Below are positions 24,955-37,535 of a stretch of 64,000 bases of DNA, in pieces; within the stretch, counting starts at the first letter, position 1, and each line of letters starts with the position of its first letter. The position numbers and the translations under genes were made by a program. The stretch spans positions 40,361,180 to 40,425,179 of the forward strand of contig NC_066314.1 of NCBI RefSeq assembly GCF_022539315.1. The letters are read 5' to 3'. This DNA comes from Serinus canaria (Eukaryota; Chordata; Aves; Passeriformes; Fringillidae). A model generated the notes under the pieces. That model was given only the letters and a program-made list of their open reading frames with translations. It was not told the DNA's origin and did no database searches.

Positions 24955-27758
24955 GTCATGACTGTGACTTTGAAAGCTTTTGGACTCCCTGACAATCAGA
25001 AACACCAAATGTTCTCTCAGTTAAAATAGATTTGATAAGTAATTTCTTCAAGTACCAGGAACAGATGCTTAGTATGTTGGAGTGAAATAAAGTACATTCT
25101 CATTTGCATACTTCAGTGGAATTTAAAAATTCAGAATCAATAGATTTCTCTCATGATTTCTAGGTGCTCTCTGATATGTTTTTCCACACTCTTTCATGCT
25201 ATGGCTTAATAACAGTACTTAAAACTGATGAAGAAATAGTTGCTTTAAAGGCTAAGCCTTATTTACTTTAATTTTAAAGCTCTTGACTCATCTACCTCAG
25301 AACACCTCCTGAATTAGAGGATTACTAATGCTTTAGTTACAGTTTTTCATCTATGGCTGACCTCTTTCATATTACTTTGATTTCTCAGATATTATTCCAC
25401 AATTATTTTAGATTTACTGATTAATCCTTCTGATATGGATATTGATACATGTACAGCAATTTTCCAGGATCACACTACACCTGGGTTTAGTGAAGCATGA
25501 AAATGCCTGAAATGTTCATATATCTATTTTCATTTTTAAATTCAGTGGAAAAATAGTAGCAATTACTGCAGTTTGGACTGGTGACACAGAAATTAAGTTT
25601 TTCACTAAATTGTCCATTAACACAGTTCTTTCATAAGATATCTGTTGGAGAAACCTGAACAAATGAAAATGCATTAGTAATAAAGTGCAAAAGTAGAGCT
25701 CAAATTGTCTCTTTATTAATTTTATTTCAATAATTAAATATTTGAGTAAACAATGTTAAAAAGCTAACCATTTTTCTAACCTCATTCATCTTTTGATGAA
25801 TGGAAATTAACATGAAGGTTTGTCCCTTTGAAATATTCATCAGATAAACAATGCAATACCAAGCAGGAAGCAAAGAATTAGAATCAGTGGATGTAACTGT
25901 ACTAATGTAGTTCCTAAGCATTCTGATTTAGCAGAAAGTGTGTATTAGCCACATTTTCTGTGCTTTAGAGCCTCAATCAGCCTCTTTTACCTCCATGAAA
26001 AATATTTTGCATTATGTCCACCTATTTATTGTGAGCCTTTGGCATTGAAATGCGAGAACATCACGACAAGAATAAACTACATATTTCAGCCTGACCACAA
26101 TTTCTGAGTTTTTTTAATAGGCTTATTCCAGGAGAAAAATGTCTTACTGCCATGTGAATGCTTTCACAGTGAGATTCTCTGAAATGCCCTCAAACTGATC
26201 GGGTAAAGAATAATGACATTTTTCTCAGAACACTTATGCCTCATTCCAAGGTGGATAAAGCATTCACAGAGCCTGTGAGACCAGCAGGAAGCACAGAAAA
26301 ACTCAGCAGGGATCACTTCAGGTAACTTTGCATGATCTTTCACATTTGTCCTTCAGACTGCATTGGTTGCTCTGTACTTTCCAGAAGTTTATTGATGCTT
26401 TCTGGAAGCTGTAAATTAAGAGATCAGCTGTTTTTTAGGACATGAGCTTGGATTCTAGGCCTTGCTTGACCTGTTACTGTTGCTTTTTGGAAATAGGTAT
26501 AATATGAGGGTCTAATTACACAGTATGTGACCTACCAACAAAGCACCTGTGTTAGCTCCAGAGCCAGCCATTGCTTTGAGATGGAATTCTCTTTTCCCCT
26601 CAGTTTCCATGATGTTACCACTCAAAAGGTTTCCTAATTGTATGACTGTTTTTCTGCAGGAAATAACACAAATTATCTACATCACATAAATAGAAAAAGA
26701 AATCAAGAACTGAGTGGGACAAGATTAAAGACTTGAAAGGTTCATCCCCAACTTCCTTCCTTCTTTCTTCCCCTCCCTCTACAGCTACTGTGTCTTTGTC
26801 CCTTTTGCTGTTAATCTTTTGATTGCTTCTGATATTTGTTGCATCTCCTTTTTGAAGGCTTTTCTCAAGGCAGAGAATCCTTCCTTGCTGTGTCTCTTGG
26901 TTGTTTTTGTCTGCACTGCAGAAATTGTTCCTAGCTGAGCATACTCACTTCTTTCTCAGGGTATTTTATCCCTGTCTCCAGGAGACTCTGCTGTGCCCAC
27001 CCACAGCAGGAACACACAACCTGGCAGCCCTTCTTCCCACCGCCCAGCCACACCTTAAACAAAGCATACAGGAAACGACACACACACAATGGACCAAGAA
27101 CAAACAGATTGCAAATTTCTACCATCTTTCACATAGTTCACACCCTCCTTTTACCTTAATTGCTGGATTTGGGCCTGGGCCAGTCTGGGGTGCATTTTAA
27201 AGAACATGAAATAAATAACATGAACTTGGAAGATTCTTTGTTTCCTATCCACATAGGGATTTAGGTGAAAGATTTAGGCAAATTATAGTATGACTGGTTG
27301 GATTACTAGCATACAATTAATAGTTTATAAAGTTTCAGTTTATCTCTTATTGCTTCCAAGTCTACACCAAGGAAAGTAGATCAATATTTACCCCTTAAAA
27401 AAAAAAAAAGTTTAAAGATATATTTTTGTCTGCTGAATCTTATCACTTCATTTCATCTGAAAAGTAAATAAAATTGTACTCCAGAATACTTGACCGCTCT
27501 CCAAAATTTTTGAAGATTGTTTGTGAGGCTGGTTGTTTTGCTTCAGACTTTGCTTTGGAGGCTTTTAAGATCTTATTTCAAAAGCTAAGTATATTTAAAT
27601 AAAAATTGGGCATTTTCCCAAATGCAAGAGACACCTACTTGCTTCCGATTAGAACAGATTTTTGGCACCTGCAAACATTTGTTACACTTGTTACCTACAG
27701 GTGATACTGCATTGTTCAGCTCACATTTTCAGGTCAATTAAATTTCCCCACAGGAAAA
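24955..27758. other. Unique sequence with a pyrimidine-rich tract
   Basis: No gene recognised. A strong C/T-rich tract lies at about 26751-26782. The region 26900-27180 is somewhat richer in C and has a 99-codon plus frame and a 64-codon minus frame, neither recognisable. An A run occurs near 27398-27410. Confidence 0.55.
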
Positions 27759-27790
27759 AAAAAAAAAAAGAAAAAAAGGGAAAAAAATAA
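27755..27790. repeat. Poly(A)-rich tract
   Basis: A run of about 15 A, a G, then further A runs interrupted by G or GGG. It is compatible with the tail of an old retroposed sequence on the plus strand, but no recognisable body lies upstream. Confidence 0.8.
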
Positions 27791-27986
27791 AGTGTTTTAA
27801 GAAGTATTTTTCTACAGGAAACCAAATGTAACACATGATTAAAACTGTTTGGAACATTTTCTGGAAAAAAAACTTTGTTGAAACAGGATTATATCAGAGC
27901 TGAAAAACCTACAGTTATACTCTGTTCCAGTCAGGTTCTTGATAAGAAAAGTCAAGGTTTGAAAATCATCCAGAGAGTAAAGAAAT

Positions 27987-28066
27987 GATGCTTGGTCTCT
28001 CAGTATTTTTGCATATAAAGCAAATTGATGCTTGGTCTCTCAGTATTTTTGCATATGAAGCAAATT
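27987..28066. repeat. 40-bp tandem duplication, two copies
   Basis: The 40-bp unit starting GATGCTTGGTCTCTCAG and ending AAGCAAATT occurs twice back to back (27987-28026 and 28027-28066). There is a single A/G difference (CATATAAAG versus CATATGAAG). The near-identity implies a recent duplication compared with the aged CR1 copies around it. It is not part of a longer array. Confidence 0.95.
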
Positions 28067-30430
28067 GCAAACTGCCAAAAGGTTTATACAGATAATAAAA
28101 ATGAACAAGCAAAGAACGATTTTTTAATCATTATAGTATGAAATCAGAAAAAAAGAAAATTAAACTTTGAAAGCTGTTCACAAATGAAATCATTAGGTAT
28201 TTCAGGGTATTTTTGTATGGATGGGCTAATCTTTCTATGCTGCAGATCAGTAACTGAAATTGCAGAAAGGAAATAAATTATAGTTTTAAATTTTTTTATT
28301 ACATCCAATACTTAGATTTCAAATATATCTAAGCATGTTTTTATGTATTTATAAGAAAAAAACATTTTGCCTGCTTTAGTTTCAATTTGTGTCCTCTTGA
28401 CCTTCCATTAATATTCAGTGAATGTCTGAAATTAAATGGATAAATTTATAAAGTGATATAAAGGTGAAAGGCTTCTTTCTTATTTTCCATTTAGTTTAAG
28501 CACACCACCAGGTATTTTTTAATTATGCTGAAAGATAATTGCTTGTTCCAAAACTAGTGTTTTCATGGAAATCTATATTCTTATGGCTTGAGCTGAACAG
28601 AACGGAATAATTTTACTGCTTTAACTTTCTTGGAAACACTGGAGATTCTGGAGATTAAGTATTGTTTCTGTTATATTCCATTCTTTTCACTGTGAACAAA
28701 TAATTCAATGTCTTTCTGCAGTTTGGCACATCTGAAGCATTTTAAATTGTATTCAACTTTCCCATCTTGTCTAGTTGTCTTGGAAACTATCACAGGAAGG
28801 AACCAGAGCTGATTTTTTATATCTATTTTGCTTTTCAAAATTCTCTAGTTTAGCTATCAAGTGAATTACTGAGCACTACTAAAATATTAAAATAAAATAC
28901 TTACTGGCAGGAAAATACTGAAGGTCTTTTGCAAGTTGGAAATGAAAAAAATCTCCAGTCCAAAGGAAGAAATTAGGACTCAAAAGAAAACTTGGATGCA
29001 TTAAGTTTAAAAGCGACACCTATTTTGTCAACGGGTTTGTGTTTGTGTACGGGGTTGTGTTTGTGTGTCTGATTTTGTTGTTTTAAGGACACTTTAATTA
29101 GTAATGCTAATTAGTTAAAATAAATTAGATTCTTGTATATAAAACTAAGGAAGTTTCAAAATCAAATTTTCATTAAAAAGTACACTTCTGACAAGTCTGA
29201 CCAGTCTGGTACTTTTGTTTAATATGCGTGTTTTCTAATTTAAAAAGAAGAAATGTTCAATTTCTTAGGAAAAAGTTAATATATTGTTTATTTCCATGTT
29301 TAATGTTTATGATTGCCAAGTGGGATAACAGAAATTGTAAAACCATGTACAATTTGACATTTTGCTATCCATTCTAGGGTCTCCCTCTCTTCACTGTCAT
29401 CGCCAAGTCTGGCAAGTTTTTTAGTATAAAAGGATAGATCATTACCCACATAAGGTGTCTAATTGTGCTAAAGCTAATAGCAAACTGTGGCTAACATCAC
29501 CCAAACAAATGTTTCTATAGAAGACATTGCAAATTAAAAAAAAAGAAAAAAATTGTGCCTGTATTTTTTAAGTGTTAGGCTCCTGAACACAAAAAAGAAA
29601 ATAAGGATTGATGATGAACCTGAATGGCACCAAGAAAAGTATGTGCAGTGTCTGCCCAGCCTGAACATTTTAGAAGTGACTGATGGGTATTATGGCCTCT
29701 CTCTGAAGAGACAGAGGAATAAATAGTTCTTGAGCACTGTCAGTATTCCTGTGTGTGGAGGACTTCAAACTCTTTTGAAGTGACATAACACTTTAAGTGG
29801 TTACAGCTTCTGTTATTTTCATAATTTTCAGCGTTGAATTAATTTCGGATCTTTTAAATTTCAGTGTGAATTTGGGACCCACTGTGTTCAGTGTATCACC
29901 TCAGTGACACACACCATCTTTGCAATTTGTCATGAGTCATGAACTAACCCAGTAAAGTTACCAGTGAACATATATGTGGTCTGAAAGATGACTGCAATAT
30001 TGAATTTCTGAATCAGAAAGCATGTTTTCATAAACCTGATTATGTTTCACACACATACATTCATGAAAAGGAACAGAATTACTAGCACACAAACATGTTC
30101 CATCTCTGGCTGTCTCTTCCTTTATAAGAAGGATAATATCACTGATTCTAGTATTGCCCAGATTCATGCAAAATATTTAAGCAACAATGATCTAAGCACA
30201 TTTTCATTTCCCCTTCTCAGAAGAAGAAATATGCTTGCCTGTAATTCATAGGTACTCTTTTGGAAAGGGCATTTGTTCAAACCCTTGAAGAATCCCCTTC
30301 CTGATATCTGGGGTATGAATAAGCCAGTCCATGACCCAGAAGAGCAGAGCATGGAAGAAAAAGCTTCTTCCTTCAGAAGGCTCAAGGTGGATCAAAGAAC
30401 AAATAAGAAAAGAAAACCTGCAGTTTCATA
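28067..30430. other. Unique AT-rich sequence, no gene seen
   Basis: No named element seen. A GT-rich spot lies at about 29030-29085 (GTTTGTGT words). The site TAATTAGTAATGCTAATTA near 29095 is a small inverted repeat of homeodomain-type TAAT cores, which is common in AT-rich DNA. The upstream part of the LTR that ends at 30840 may begin in the last 200 bp. Confidence 0.5.
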
Positions 30431-30439
30431 TTCTGAGAG

Positions 30440-30840
30440 AAAACATCCAGGTACATGGAAATAGCGTGCTAGTACCAAACAAGTCCAGTGGTATGAGGTC
30501 ATTCTGTACCACCTCAGGTAATTGCCAGGAATGGGAGTGAGGGGCTTTGCCTTTGGAAGAGAAGAGTATTCCTTCAGTGGGGAGAAAACGTGGTGGGGAA
30601 GAGCTGGTCACATTTTCATGTACATTCCATGCATGTTTCTTTGTCTTATGCTTCTTGTTATTAATATTGTAGCTGTTACTGTTCATTTTCTTATCTCATT
30701 GTTATTTCCAGTAAATTGTTCTTATCTCAACCTGTGATCTTTCCCTTTTGTTCATCCAATTGAAGGTGGAGAGGGAGCAAGCAGGGGCATGATTTTAGCG
30801 GGGTTACTAAATTGGAGAATACCATTCCTAAACCATGACA
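30440..30840 (+). mobile_element. Probable solo ERV LTR, 3' part well defined
   Basis: The segment GTTACTGTTCATTTTCTTATC, then CAGTAAATTGTTCTTATCTC, then a terminal GAGAATACCATTCCTAAACC and ATGACA runs as the R-U5 end of a bird ERV LTR that I recognise in outline. The terminal CA falls at 30840. The 5' border is not clear and could lie 100-200 bp to the left, so the start given is approximate. No internal retroviral sequence adjoins it. Open frames over it on both strands are not genes. Confidence 0.6.
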
Positions 30841-31756
30841 TATTTAATAAAATCCATCAGGACAGTCTTGATAAAAGAGTTAGCCTTAACCTATGCTAAG
30901 TTGAAACTTATAGATGTAACAAATATATGACACCAGCAACCATTTCCCTTTGTACATTGTGATCAAGACTTTTAATATCAGATTCATCTGCACTGTCTTT
31001 CAAAGTATTTGCATTGTGCTCACACGAGCAGGCTCATACAAGCTCTTGAAAGAGAGAAGGGTTCAAATACACTCCAGGAACGGAGCATAAGTGAGATGTG
31101 ACCTGACAGTACAGGTAATTGGCTTTAAGAGAATTGTGAGACTTGTTCACATAAGAGCAGAAAATAAGAAAAGGGGAAAGCTGTGCTCTTCTGTTGAAAA
31201 ATAAGGAGATTTTAAGATCTATCTATCCTGTCTATTTTTCTATCGTGTATTTTTTAAATTGACTCTTCATGAAAAAAAGACACTTGGTACTCTGACTCAG
31301 TGCACAGTATTATATCCACCAGCAGGTAATAGCTTTTCCATCTCACAGTTTTATTACACTCTGATTATTAGAGTGATTTATTGTTTCCATTTGTGTCACT
31401 TTTCTTGTAAGAAAAATAAATCATAGGCTGACCATTTCTGTGGTGCAAATAACTGTGAGAGAGGATGGGCCACCTATGCTGCTCAATTTTCCACACTGGC
31501 TTTTAGACACTAATTTTTTCTAAGCATGTTACTTGAATTAAGTAGTAAAAATATTGATTAGACGTCAACCCAAGTAGTTCACATTGGTTTGAAAACCTAA
31601 TAAAGACAAAAAGTTGGAAAAGAAGCATGGATATTCTAGCAGCATTTCTGAGAGTGCTAGTTGAAGATCTCATAAAAACAATTGAATAGAGATCTAATAA
31701 AAATGAGGGTACTTTTGAAGGCCAGTTCAAAACCCCATATCTATCAGATGAGGATC
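30841..31756. other. Unique sequence, no gene seen
   Basis: AT-rich spacer between an LTR and a CR1 copy. No recognisable repeat or exon. Confidence 0.55.
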
Positions 31757-32975
31757 AATCACAGAATGCTGAGATTGGAAGAAGCCTTTGGAGGACACCT
31801 GGTCCAACCTCCCTGCTTAAGTAGTGCTCCTTCTAGACAACTGCTCAGGCATTTGAATGTCTCCAAGGAGGGAGATTCCACAACCACCCTGGGCAGCCTG
31901 TGCCAGTGCACCATCAACCTCATAGTAAAAAAGTGTTTTGTGATGTTCAGACAGAACACCCTGTGTTTCAGTTTGTGTCTGTTGCCTCTGCTCCTGTTAG
32001 TGGGCACTACTGAACAGAGCCTGACTTGGTCTCCTTTGCACTCTCCCCCCAACAATTTGTGCACATAGATGAGATTTCTCAAAGTCTTCTCTTCTCCAGG
32101 CTGAACAGTCCCAAATCTCTTAACTTTTCCACACAGGAAGGGTGCTTCACTTCCCTAATATTTTTAGTGGCTTTTCACAGGACTCTTACTAGTAAATCCA
32201 TGTCTCTTTTACTGGGGACTCCAGAATAGGGCACGGTATTACAGGTATGGCCTCAACAGTACTGAAATAAGGGAGAAGGACCACCTCCTCAGACTTGCTG
32301 ACAATGCTTCCCCTAATTCAGCCTGGAATACCACTAGCCTTTTTTTTACATTCCTGGATCTAGTTAACTCCAGAGTCCTTTTCCACTCCCAGGTCTTGCT
32401 TTCCAGTGGGGTGGCCCCATTATTTGCTGGTGCACAGTCTTTTTCCACCCCAGATGAAGAGCTTTGCACCTTGTTGAACATCATGAGGCTCCTTTCAGCC
32501 CACTTCTCAAGCTTGTCAAGGTGCCTTTGAACTGCAGCACAGTCTTCTGGTGTATCAGCTGCTCTCCTCAGTTTTGTGTCACTTGCTCACTTGCCAACAG
32601 TACTCTCAGTCCCACCATGCAGGCCACTAAAAGTGAACTGAACAGGACCAGACCCTGCATTGTTTGTTGGTGCACACTGCTAGCTACTGGCCTCCAGCTA
32701 GACTTCATATTACTCATCAGCACTCCCTGGATGTGGTCATTCATCCAGTTTTAAGTTCATCTCACTGTCTGTGCATTTAGCCTATACTTCATCAACCCCT
32801 CTGTGAGGATCTTATGAAAGACAGCGTTGAAAACCTTACTGAAGCCAAGGGAGATAATACCCTTTGTTTTCCCTTCATCTATCAAGGGAATAATTTTATT
32901 ATAGGAAGTCATCAAGTTGGCCAAATATGATATAAGAATATTTCTTAATATGCCCATCAAATGTGTCTTATAATT
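31757..32975 (-). mobile_element. 5'-truncated CR1 LINE with decayed reverse transcriptase
   Basis: This is the largest mobile element seen, about 1.2 kb on the minus strand. Its 3' UTR is at the left (31757 to about 32060). From there the CR1 order can be followed rightward: the 'CTTCTCTTCTCCAGGCTGAA' landmark at about 32084-32103, the C-terminal coding part at about 32240-32490, and the reverse transcriptase core up to about 32960. The copy stops inside the RT domain, so the N-terminal part of ORF2 and all of ORF1 are missing. In-frame stops, frameshifts and lost catalytic residues show that it is dead. Plus-strand frames here (31682-32068, 32026-32229, 32464-32754) are antisense shadows. 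Confidence 0.93.
32540..32960 (-). pseudogene. CR1 reverse transcriptase fragment, non-functional
   Basis: The minus-strand translation from 32960 contains LGFSKVFNAVFHKIL at residues 38-52. This is the RT motif A region, normally LDFSKAFDTVxH, with the catalytic Asp replaced by Gly and the second Asp by Asn. After MKYRLNAQTVR come two nonsense codons. The frame then resumes and SSWRPVASSVH (about 32671-32705) corresponds to the SSWRPVTSGVPQGS motif B region. Further on, the FADD catalytic box reads stop-Ala-Ser-Asp (32578-32589) followed by TKL. Loss of Asp in both motif A and motif C, plus nonsense codons, rules out polymerase activity. The protein normally copies LINE RNA into DNA at the insertion site. 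Confidence 0.9.
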
Positions 32976-34280
32976 TTTAGTGCTTAGTTCACATCTCAGA
33001 AGCTAAAAACTTTAAAATAAGAACAGAAAAGAGTATACCCCATAAGCTTTAATGATGCAATTAAGCACCACCACTATATAAACCAAGAAAAACCCTTTTT
33101 TCATCTTAATAACAGGCACTGAGATTCAAAACTTTATGAAGAAAACACCATGATAGGAACCTGGTTCTGATAAGTATAAAGCAGAGTTTTCCAGTTTGTG
33201 AGTTCTGGTCAGTTCGTCAGTAACCTCAAGTCAGAACATCTCAAGTATTTAAGTTATGGAATTTCTTTCCTTGTTTTCTTAATTGTCCAGAAATGATTCA
33301 CTGATTCTTCCCCAGTGTTAAGAAACATATTCTTAATCTTGGATGATACTGCTTGATATGAATGCTCATTGTGATTCTCTGTGCTTTTATGTCTACACTT
33401 AAAGCCAATCTTATTTATTTTCCCCTAGATACCATTTCAGGCTTGAACAGTCCTTTGATCAATAGTACTGTCATCTGCAGCACTATAAGTTCAAAGTATA
33501 AATTCAGTAATGGAGAAATGCAGTTGTCTGGGTAAGATTGGAGACAATGAGATATAAGTGGAGAAAGGCAGATGGGTGCAAAACAAAACAAAAATCTCAG
33601 TGCTGTACTCACAGTTTTTGTACTACACTGTTATTTTTCTTCTAGTTACTTAAAAAGTATGGCAGGCCATCAGTCTAGTAAATAATTGTTGGATTTAACT
33701 TTTGATAGAGTAATACTCATGAACATCTGATTTCTGTTCTGAAAATTCTACATATGAAGTAGTGCTTTGTTTATACTTATTCTAGGTGGTGATGTATCTG
33801 TTGGGTTTTGTCACATAGCATGCACGTATTTTTGGAAAATGAGTCAGTTCTTGCAATTGCCCCAAATTCTGTGTTTTGTTCTTTCTGTTCCTTCTTGCAC
33901 ACTCTGTTATCGTAACCATTGCTGTTTCAACGTACTCTTTGTTCCCTTTGTCATAGCCAGTTCAGGAAAGTAATGAAGAAGATGACTTCTCTTTAGGAGA
34001 GGTGCTTTCATTTCTCAAAAAATATATAAAGGTAGTAACTGTGGATGTCAGACTCCAGTTAACAGCATATATTCCATATTTTTACATTTTTGTATTTTAA
34101 GTAATAATTTTTTTTTTCTAGACGCATTCTGCTTGTATTCATTCCTGTACTTGCCTTTCCACCTGTTTCATTGAAGAGGAGAATGGGGAAAACAATCTTA
34201 CTGAGAGCTTTCAAGAAAGCAGGAAATCAAGCCTGTGTTGCCTAGTCTGAAGACCCTGGCAACTTGTGATGCTTTTACAA
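32976..34280. other. Unique sequence, no gene seen
   Basis: AT-rich stretch between two CR1 fragments. Upstream parts of the next CR1 tail may begin near 34250 but are too diverged to place. Short frames of about 65 codons are not recognisable. Confidence 0.5.
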
Positions 34281-34325
34281 AAGGACTCAATGATCTTAGA
34301 GGTCTTTGATTCTATGATTCTATAA
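34281..34325 (+). mobile_element. CR1 LINE 3'-tail fragment
   Basis: AGGACTCAATGATCTTAGAG is followed by GTCTTTGATTCTATGATTCT. This reproduces the final part of the CR1 3' UTR ('gatgatctttagaggtc') and its ATTCTATG tandem tail. Only the last few dozen bases can be assigned with confidence. A 147-codon minus-strand frame (34211-34654) crosses it and is treated as chance. Confidence 0.75.
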
Positions 34326-37300
34326 TTATCATTTCCATTTATTAAACAAAAGAAATCCCAAGACTTTGTCTTTATGGTGAGCCTTTTATAACATGAATTC
34401 CTAAATAGTGTTATAGCAAACACACATTTAGTGTTACTGTGTACTAAAGTTCTTGTTAGATTATCAAAGCAACACTGCTCCTCTAATTTGAAAAGAGGTG
34501 AAGCATACATGGTACAGCCCTTCCCTACACTGAGATACCATCTCAGCCATTTAATCCAGTGAAAAATCAATATTCTTTCCTTGATTCTTCTTGCTATCCA
34601 CAAGCAAATCTTTTCAGAGTAGAGCATGTTGCACTCCCTGAGACAGTGAAGCAATGTTAGTCTTCTTTAGCATATTTCAGCTCACCTTGTAATTTAGAGA
34701 GTTCATTTAATATCCTTGAGATACTACTGAAACCTTTCATTACATGTCTGAGGAGCTGAGGTCAGCAGTATTCTTCAAAATTGCATAGCCACATTGCTAT
34801 ATATGTTGACCAATAAAGTCAACAGCAGTAAAAATGTTTAACATTTTGCCAACTCTTAATTTAATATTTTACAACTCAAAATCATTTAGTCAGCTCTTAA
34901 CTTAATATTTTTTGCCAATTTGAGAAGTTTTAAAATTGGCCACAATTTATTGCAGACATCTGTTTCTGTTTATCTGCAAATAATGAAAACCTTCTCTAGC
35001 TACATCCAGCCAAGAGAGCTTATAGTGTACTAGTTTTTTTTTCATTTTGACCAGTGAAGTCGAGTAAAATTGCTTTCTTTACCTGAATCAAGTGTTTCAG
35101 CTATACACACTAATATTTTTAGTGATAATCCCCCTTAAAGAAATTCAGGATAAAAAAATCAAAACCAGATCAGTAGCAACAGCACGATAGGAGAAAATAA
35201 GCTCCAAGTGCTGTTGAGAGTGAAGAGGTCTGGAGGCAACAAAATGGAAAAGTATCTACTAACAAGATAAATCCTAAACATGAGAAGAGGATATAAAAAA
35301 TAAAAGGCAAAAAACCTCTAATACAAAAAATCAGTGGCATCTATTAGATTGTAAATTAAAGTTTAGTGGGTTTTGGGTTTTTCTTGTCATTGAGTTCTTT
35401 CACACAGAACTGTTTTTTTTTTTTTTTCCACTTTTTTCTCCACCCCATAAAATGAGACTTCACATTTGTTATGTTTTATGACTATTTTGGTTGCCTTTCT
35501 CTTAAGTTTAGGTTGGTCAAAGCTGCAGTTCACAAACTTCCATGTGCTCAGATTTCTAATCAAGTTTGGGCTGACATGCTCTACCTGTCTGAATACATTT
35601 CTTAAGACATAAAAAAAGGAAAAGTTCAACCAAATTGCATTATCCTTTGCCACAGGCTAAAAAGATACACACAGTCAGATACTGTGGCTCAGATGACATG
35701 TAATAACTTGAAGATTATTCCTACTGAATTAAAAACAAAATTTCACTTGATGGATCTGAAAACTGTAGGTACTCTTAGCTACTTAGACACCATTTAAAGA
35801 AATTTTTGGGAATACTAGCTGAACTTTTTGCTGTTTGTACTCTAAGCATGCAAAAGTTGAAGAAAAAGCATGAATTTTCAAATTTTCTTACAGTAAGTGG
35901 AAAAGCATTTTAGAATAAATTTTGAAGGAATAAGCACACAAAGCGTGGCAATACAGGTTAGCACATTTCATCTGGGATTACTAAATCACTAAAAGTGCCT
36001 CAGATCCAGCACTGTGTTCAAGAGTGGTAGAGGTATTTGAGATACCTCTGTTCTCAGATACCTCAGGCTGAAAGTTTGTCTTTGAGAACATAGTCCTTTA
36101 CTACTCTCTTTGAAAAATGACACTGATCATTCCTTCTTTTTTTTCAAGGCACCTCAGCCCACTGTTTCAAGGCATGGTGGATTGAGGTAGTGGGACATAC
36201 AAATTGAGCATGTATTTGTCTTATGTATGTTTGTGGCAGAAAGAAAATAATACTACACAGAATGATCACAGACTTCCCAGAAAAAACCATAGAGACTGAT
36301 GGTTAAACTTCTTGAAAAAGGTAGAGACATTTAAAATACCTCAGCCTGAGGAAGATGTTGAACTTAGCTGGTGGATACCTTCAGCACTAGTCTTTATTCT
36401 CCAGTCCTCTACAGATACTACAAAGTTATTACATATAACAGAATATCCCCTGGCTAATGTGGATAATCTCACTAGGCCATTTTTTCTCCTATGCAGTCTA
36501 AAACCATACTGCATAAAGCCTAACAGAATCTGTGAGTAGGAAAGATGCAAGCAGCTTGAGGCCAGTAATTGGACACTCAGATGTGGATCACAAAGCTCCT
36601 TTTGATTTGCATAGTTCTCTGGTCTAGTTTTCACCAAACAATGACCTATTTCAATAAAGGGAAAACATTAGGGCAATAGTGTATTTAAAATGCTAATCAT
36701 AAAAGATATACAAAGGCCCTTCATTAGTACATGCCACCACCCAGCACTACCTACCTCCTGACTAGTTTACAAGCATCTTGTTCCAGAAACAAGCAACTCT
36801 TGCTGATGTAAATGTCAATCAAGCAACATTAGCATATTGTCTTCTTTCATACTCAGGTAATTCTGCCAACAGTCTCATGGACACTAGGAACCACTACTTT
36901 GGAGAAAATTCCCCTTTGGTTCTCAATTTGAATATCTTCCACAGCATATCAGCCTATTCCAGTTTCTGGTATTAGTTTGACTGCATGCATAGCAATCATA
37001 TAGAACTGTACCAGTTTTTCTGCATGACTAATGCTCTCAAGCAAGCAGAGAGAGAGAGACAGCCACAGCAACAACACACCCACTGCCTTTTTGCATAATA
37101 TGTACTTTACACTCACCAATCTGTTCACATACAGGGATTTTTCTTAAGTCATTGTAACCAAGAATTTTAAAGAGATAACATAAAGAAAATGACTGGCAGT
37201 AAAAAAAACCAAACAAGCGGGACAAAATACCATTAAGCCAATGTACTGAGACCAAATTACTTCTGTTCAGAGCTATTCAAATGTTTATTCAAAAAAGGTG

Positions 37301-37435
37301 TAGACACTTTTCATGTTCACACAGTTGTGCAGTTACTGACTGTACCAATTTTAAAGGCCCTCAACTTCTGCGCCATAAACCAATATATTCCATTCCATTT
37401 AATTTAGGATAAACTGATTTTTTTCCATGTAATTT
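34326..37435. other. Unique AT-rich sequence with small repeats
   Basis: No gene recognised. A diverged 41-bp-spaced duplication exists: CAACTCTTAATTTAATATTT (from 34850) resembles CAGCTCTTAACTTAATATTT (from 34891). A T run of about 17 lies at 35411-35427. A hairpin at 36030-36064 is listed separately. A short AG repeat lies near 37049-37059. Confidence 0.55.
36030..36064. repeat. 13-bp inverted repeat with one wobble
   Basis: GAGGTATTTGAGA (36030-36042) pairs with TCTCAGATACCTC (36052-36064) at 12 of 13 positions. The exception is a T opposite G, which can wobble in RNA. The loop is 9 nt. No transcription unit is recognised around it. Confidence 0.85.
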
Positions 37436-37535
37436 TAATTATATATGTCACATGTAATATACCAAAACTTATGTATATAAATATATAAGATACACATATA
37501 TATAAATATAAATGTATAATATATTTAGATACATA
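37436..37535. repeat. Imperfect AT-rich microsatellite
   Basis: About 100 bp of alternating TATATA, TATAAATA and ACATATAT words without a fixed period. It looks like a decayed (TA)n or (TATAAA)n tract. Confidence 0.8.

Noticed and set aside
27987..28066. CRISPR-like direct repeats
   Set aside because: Only two adjacent copies, no spacers, and a vertebrate context.
31682..32754. Plus-strand frames of 67-128 codons
   Set aside because: They are antisense to the minus-strand CR1 copy.
34211..34654. 147-codon minus-strand open frame, the longest in the window
   Set aside because: With stop codons at about 6-7% of codons in this AT-rich DNA, one or so frame of this size is expected by chance. 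The left part overlaps a CR1 tail and no domain is recognisable.
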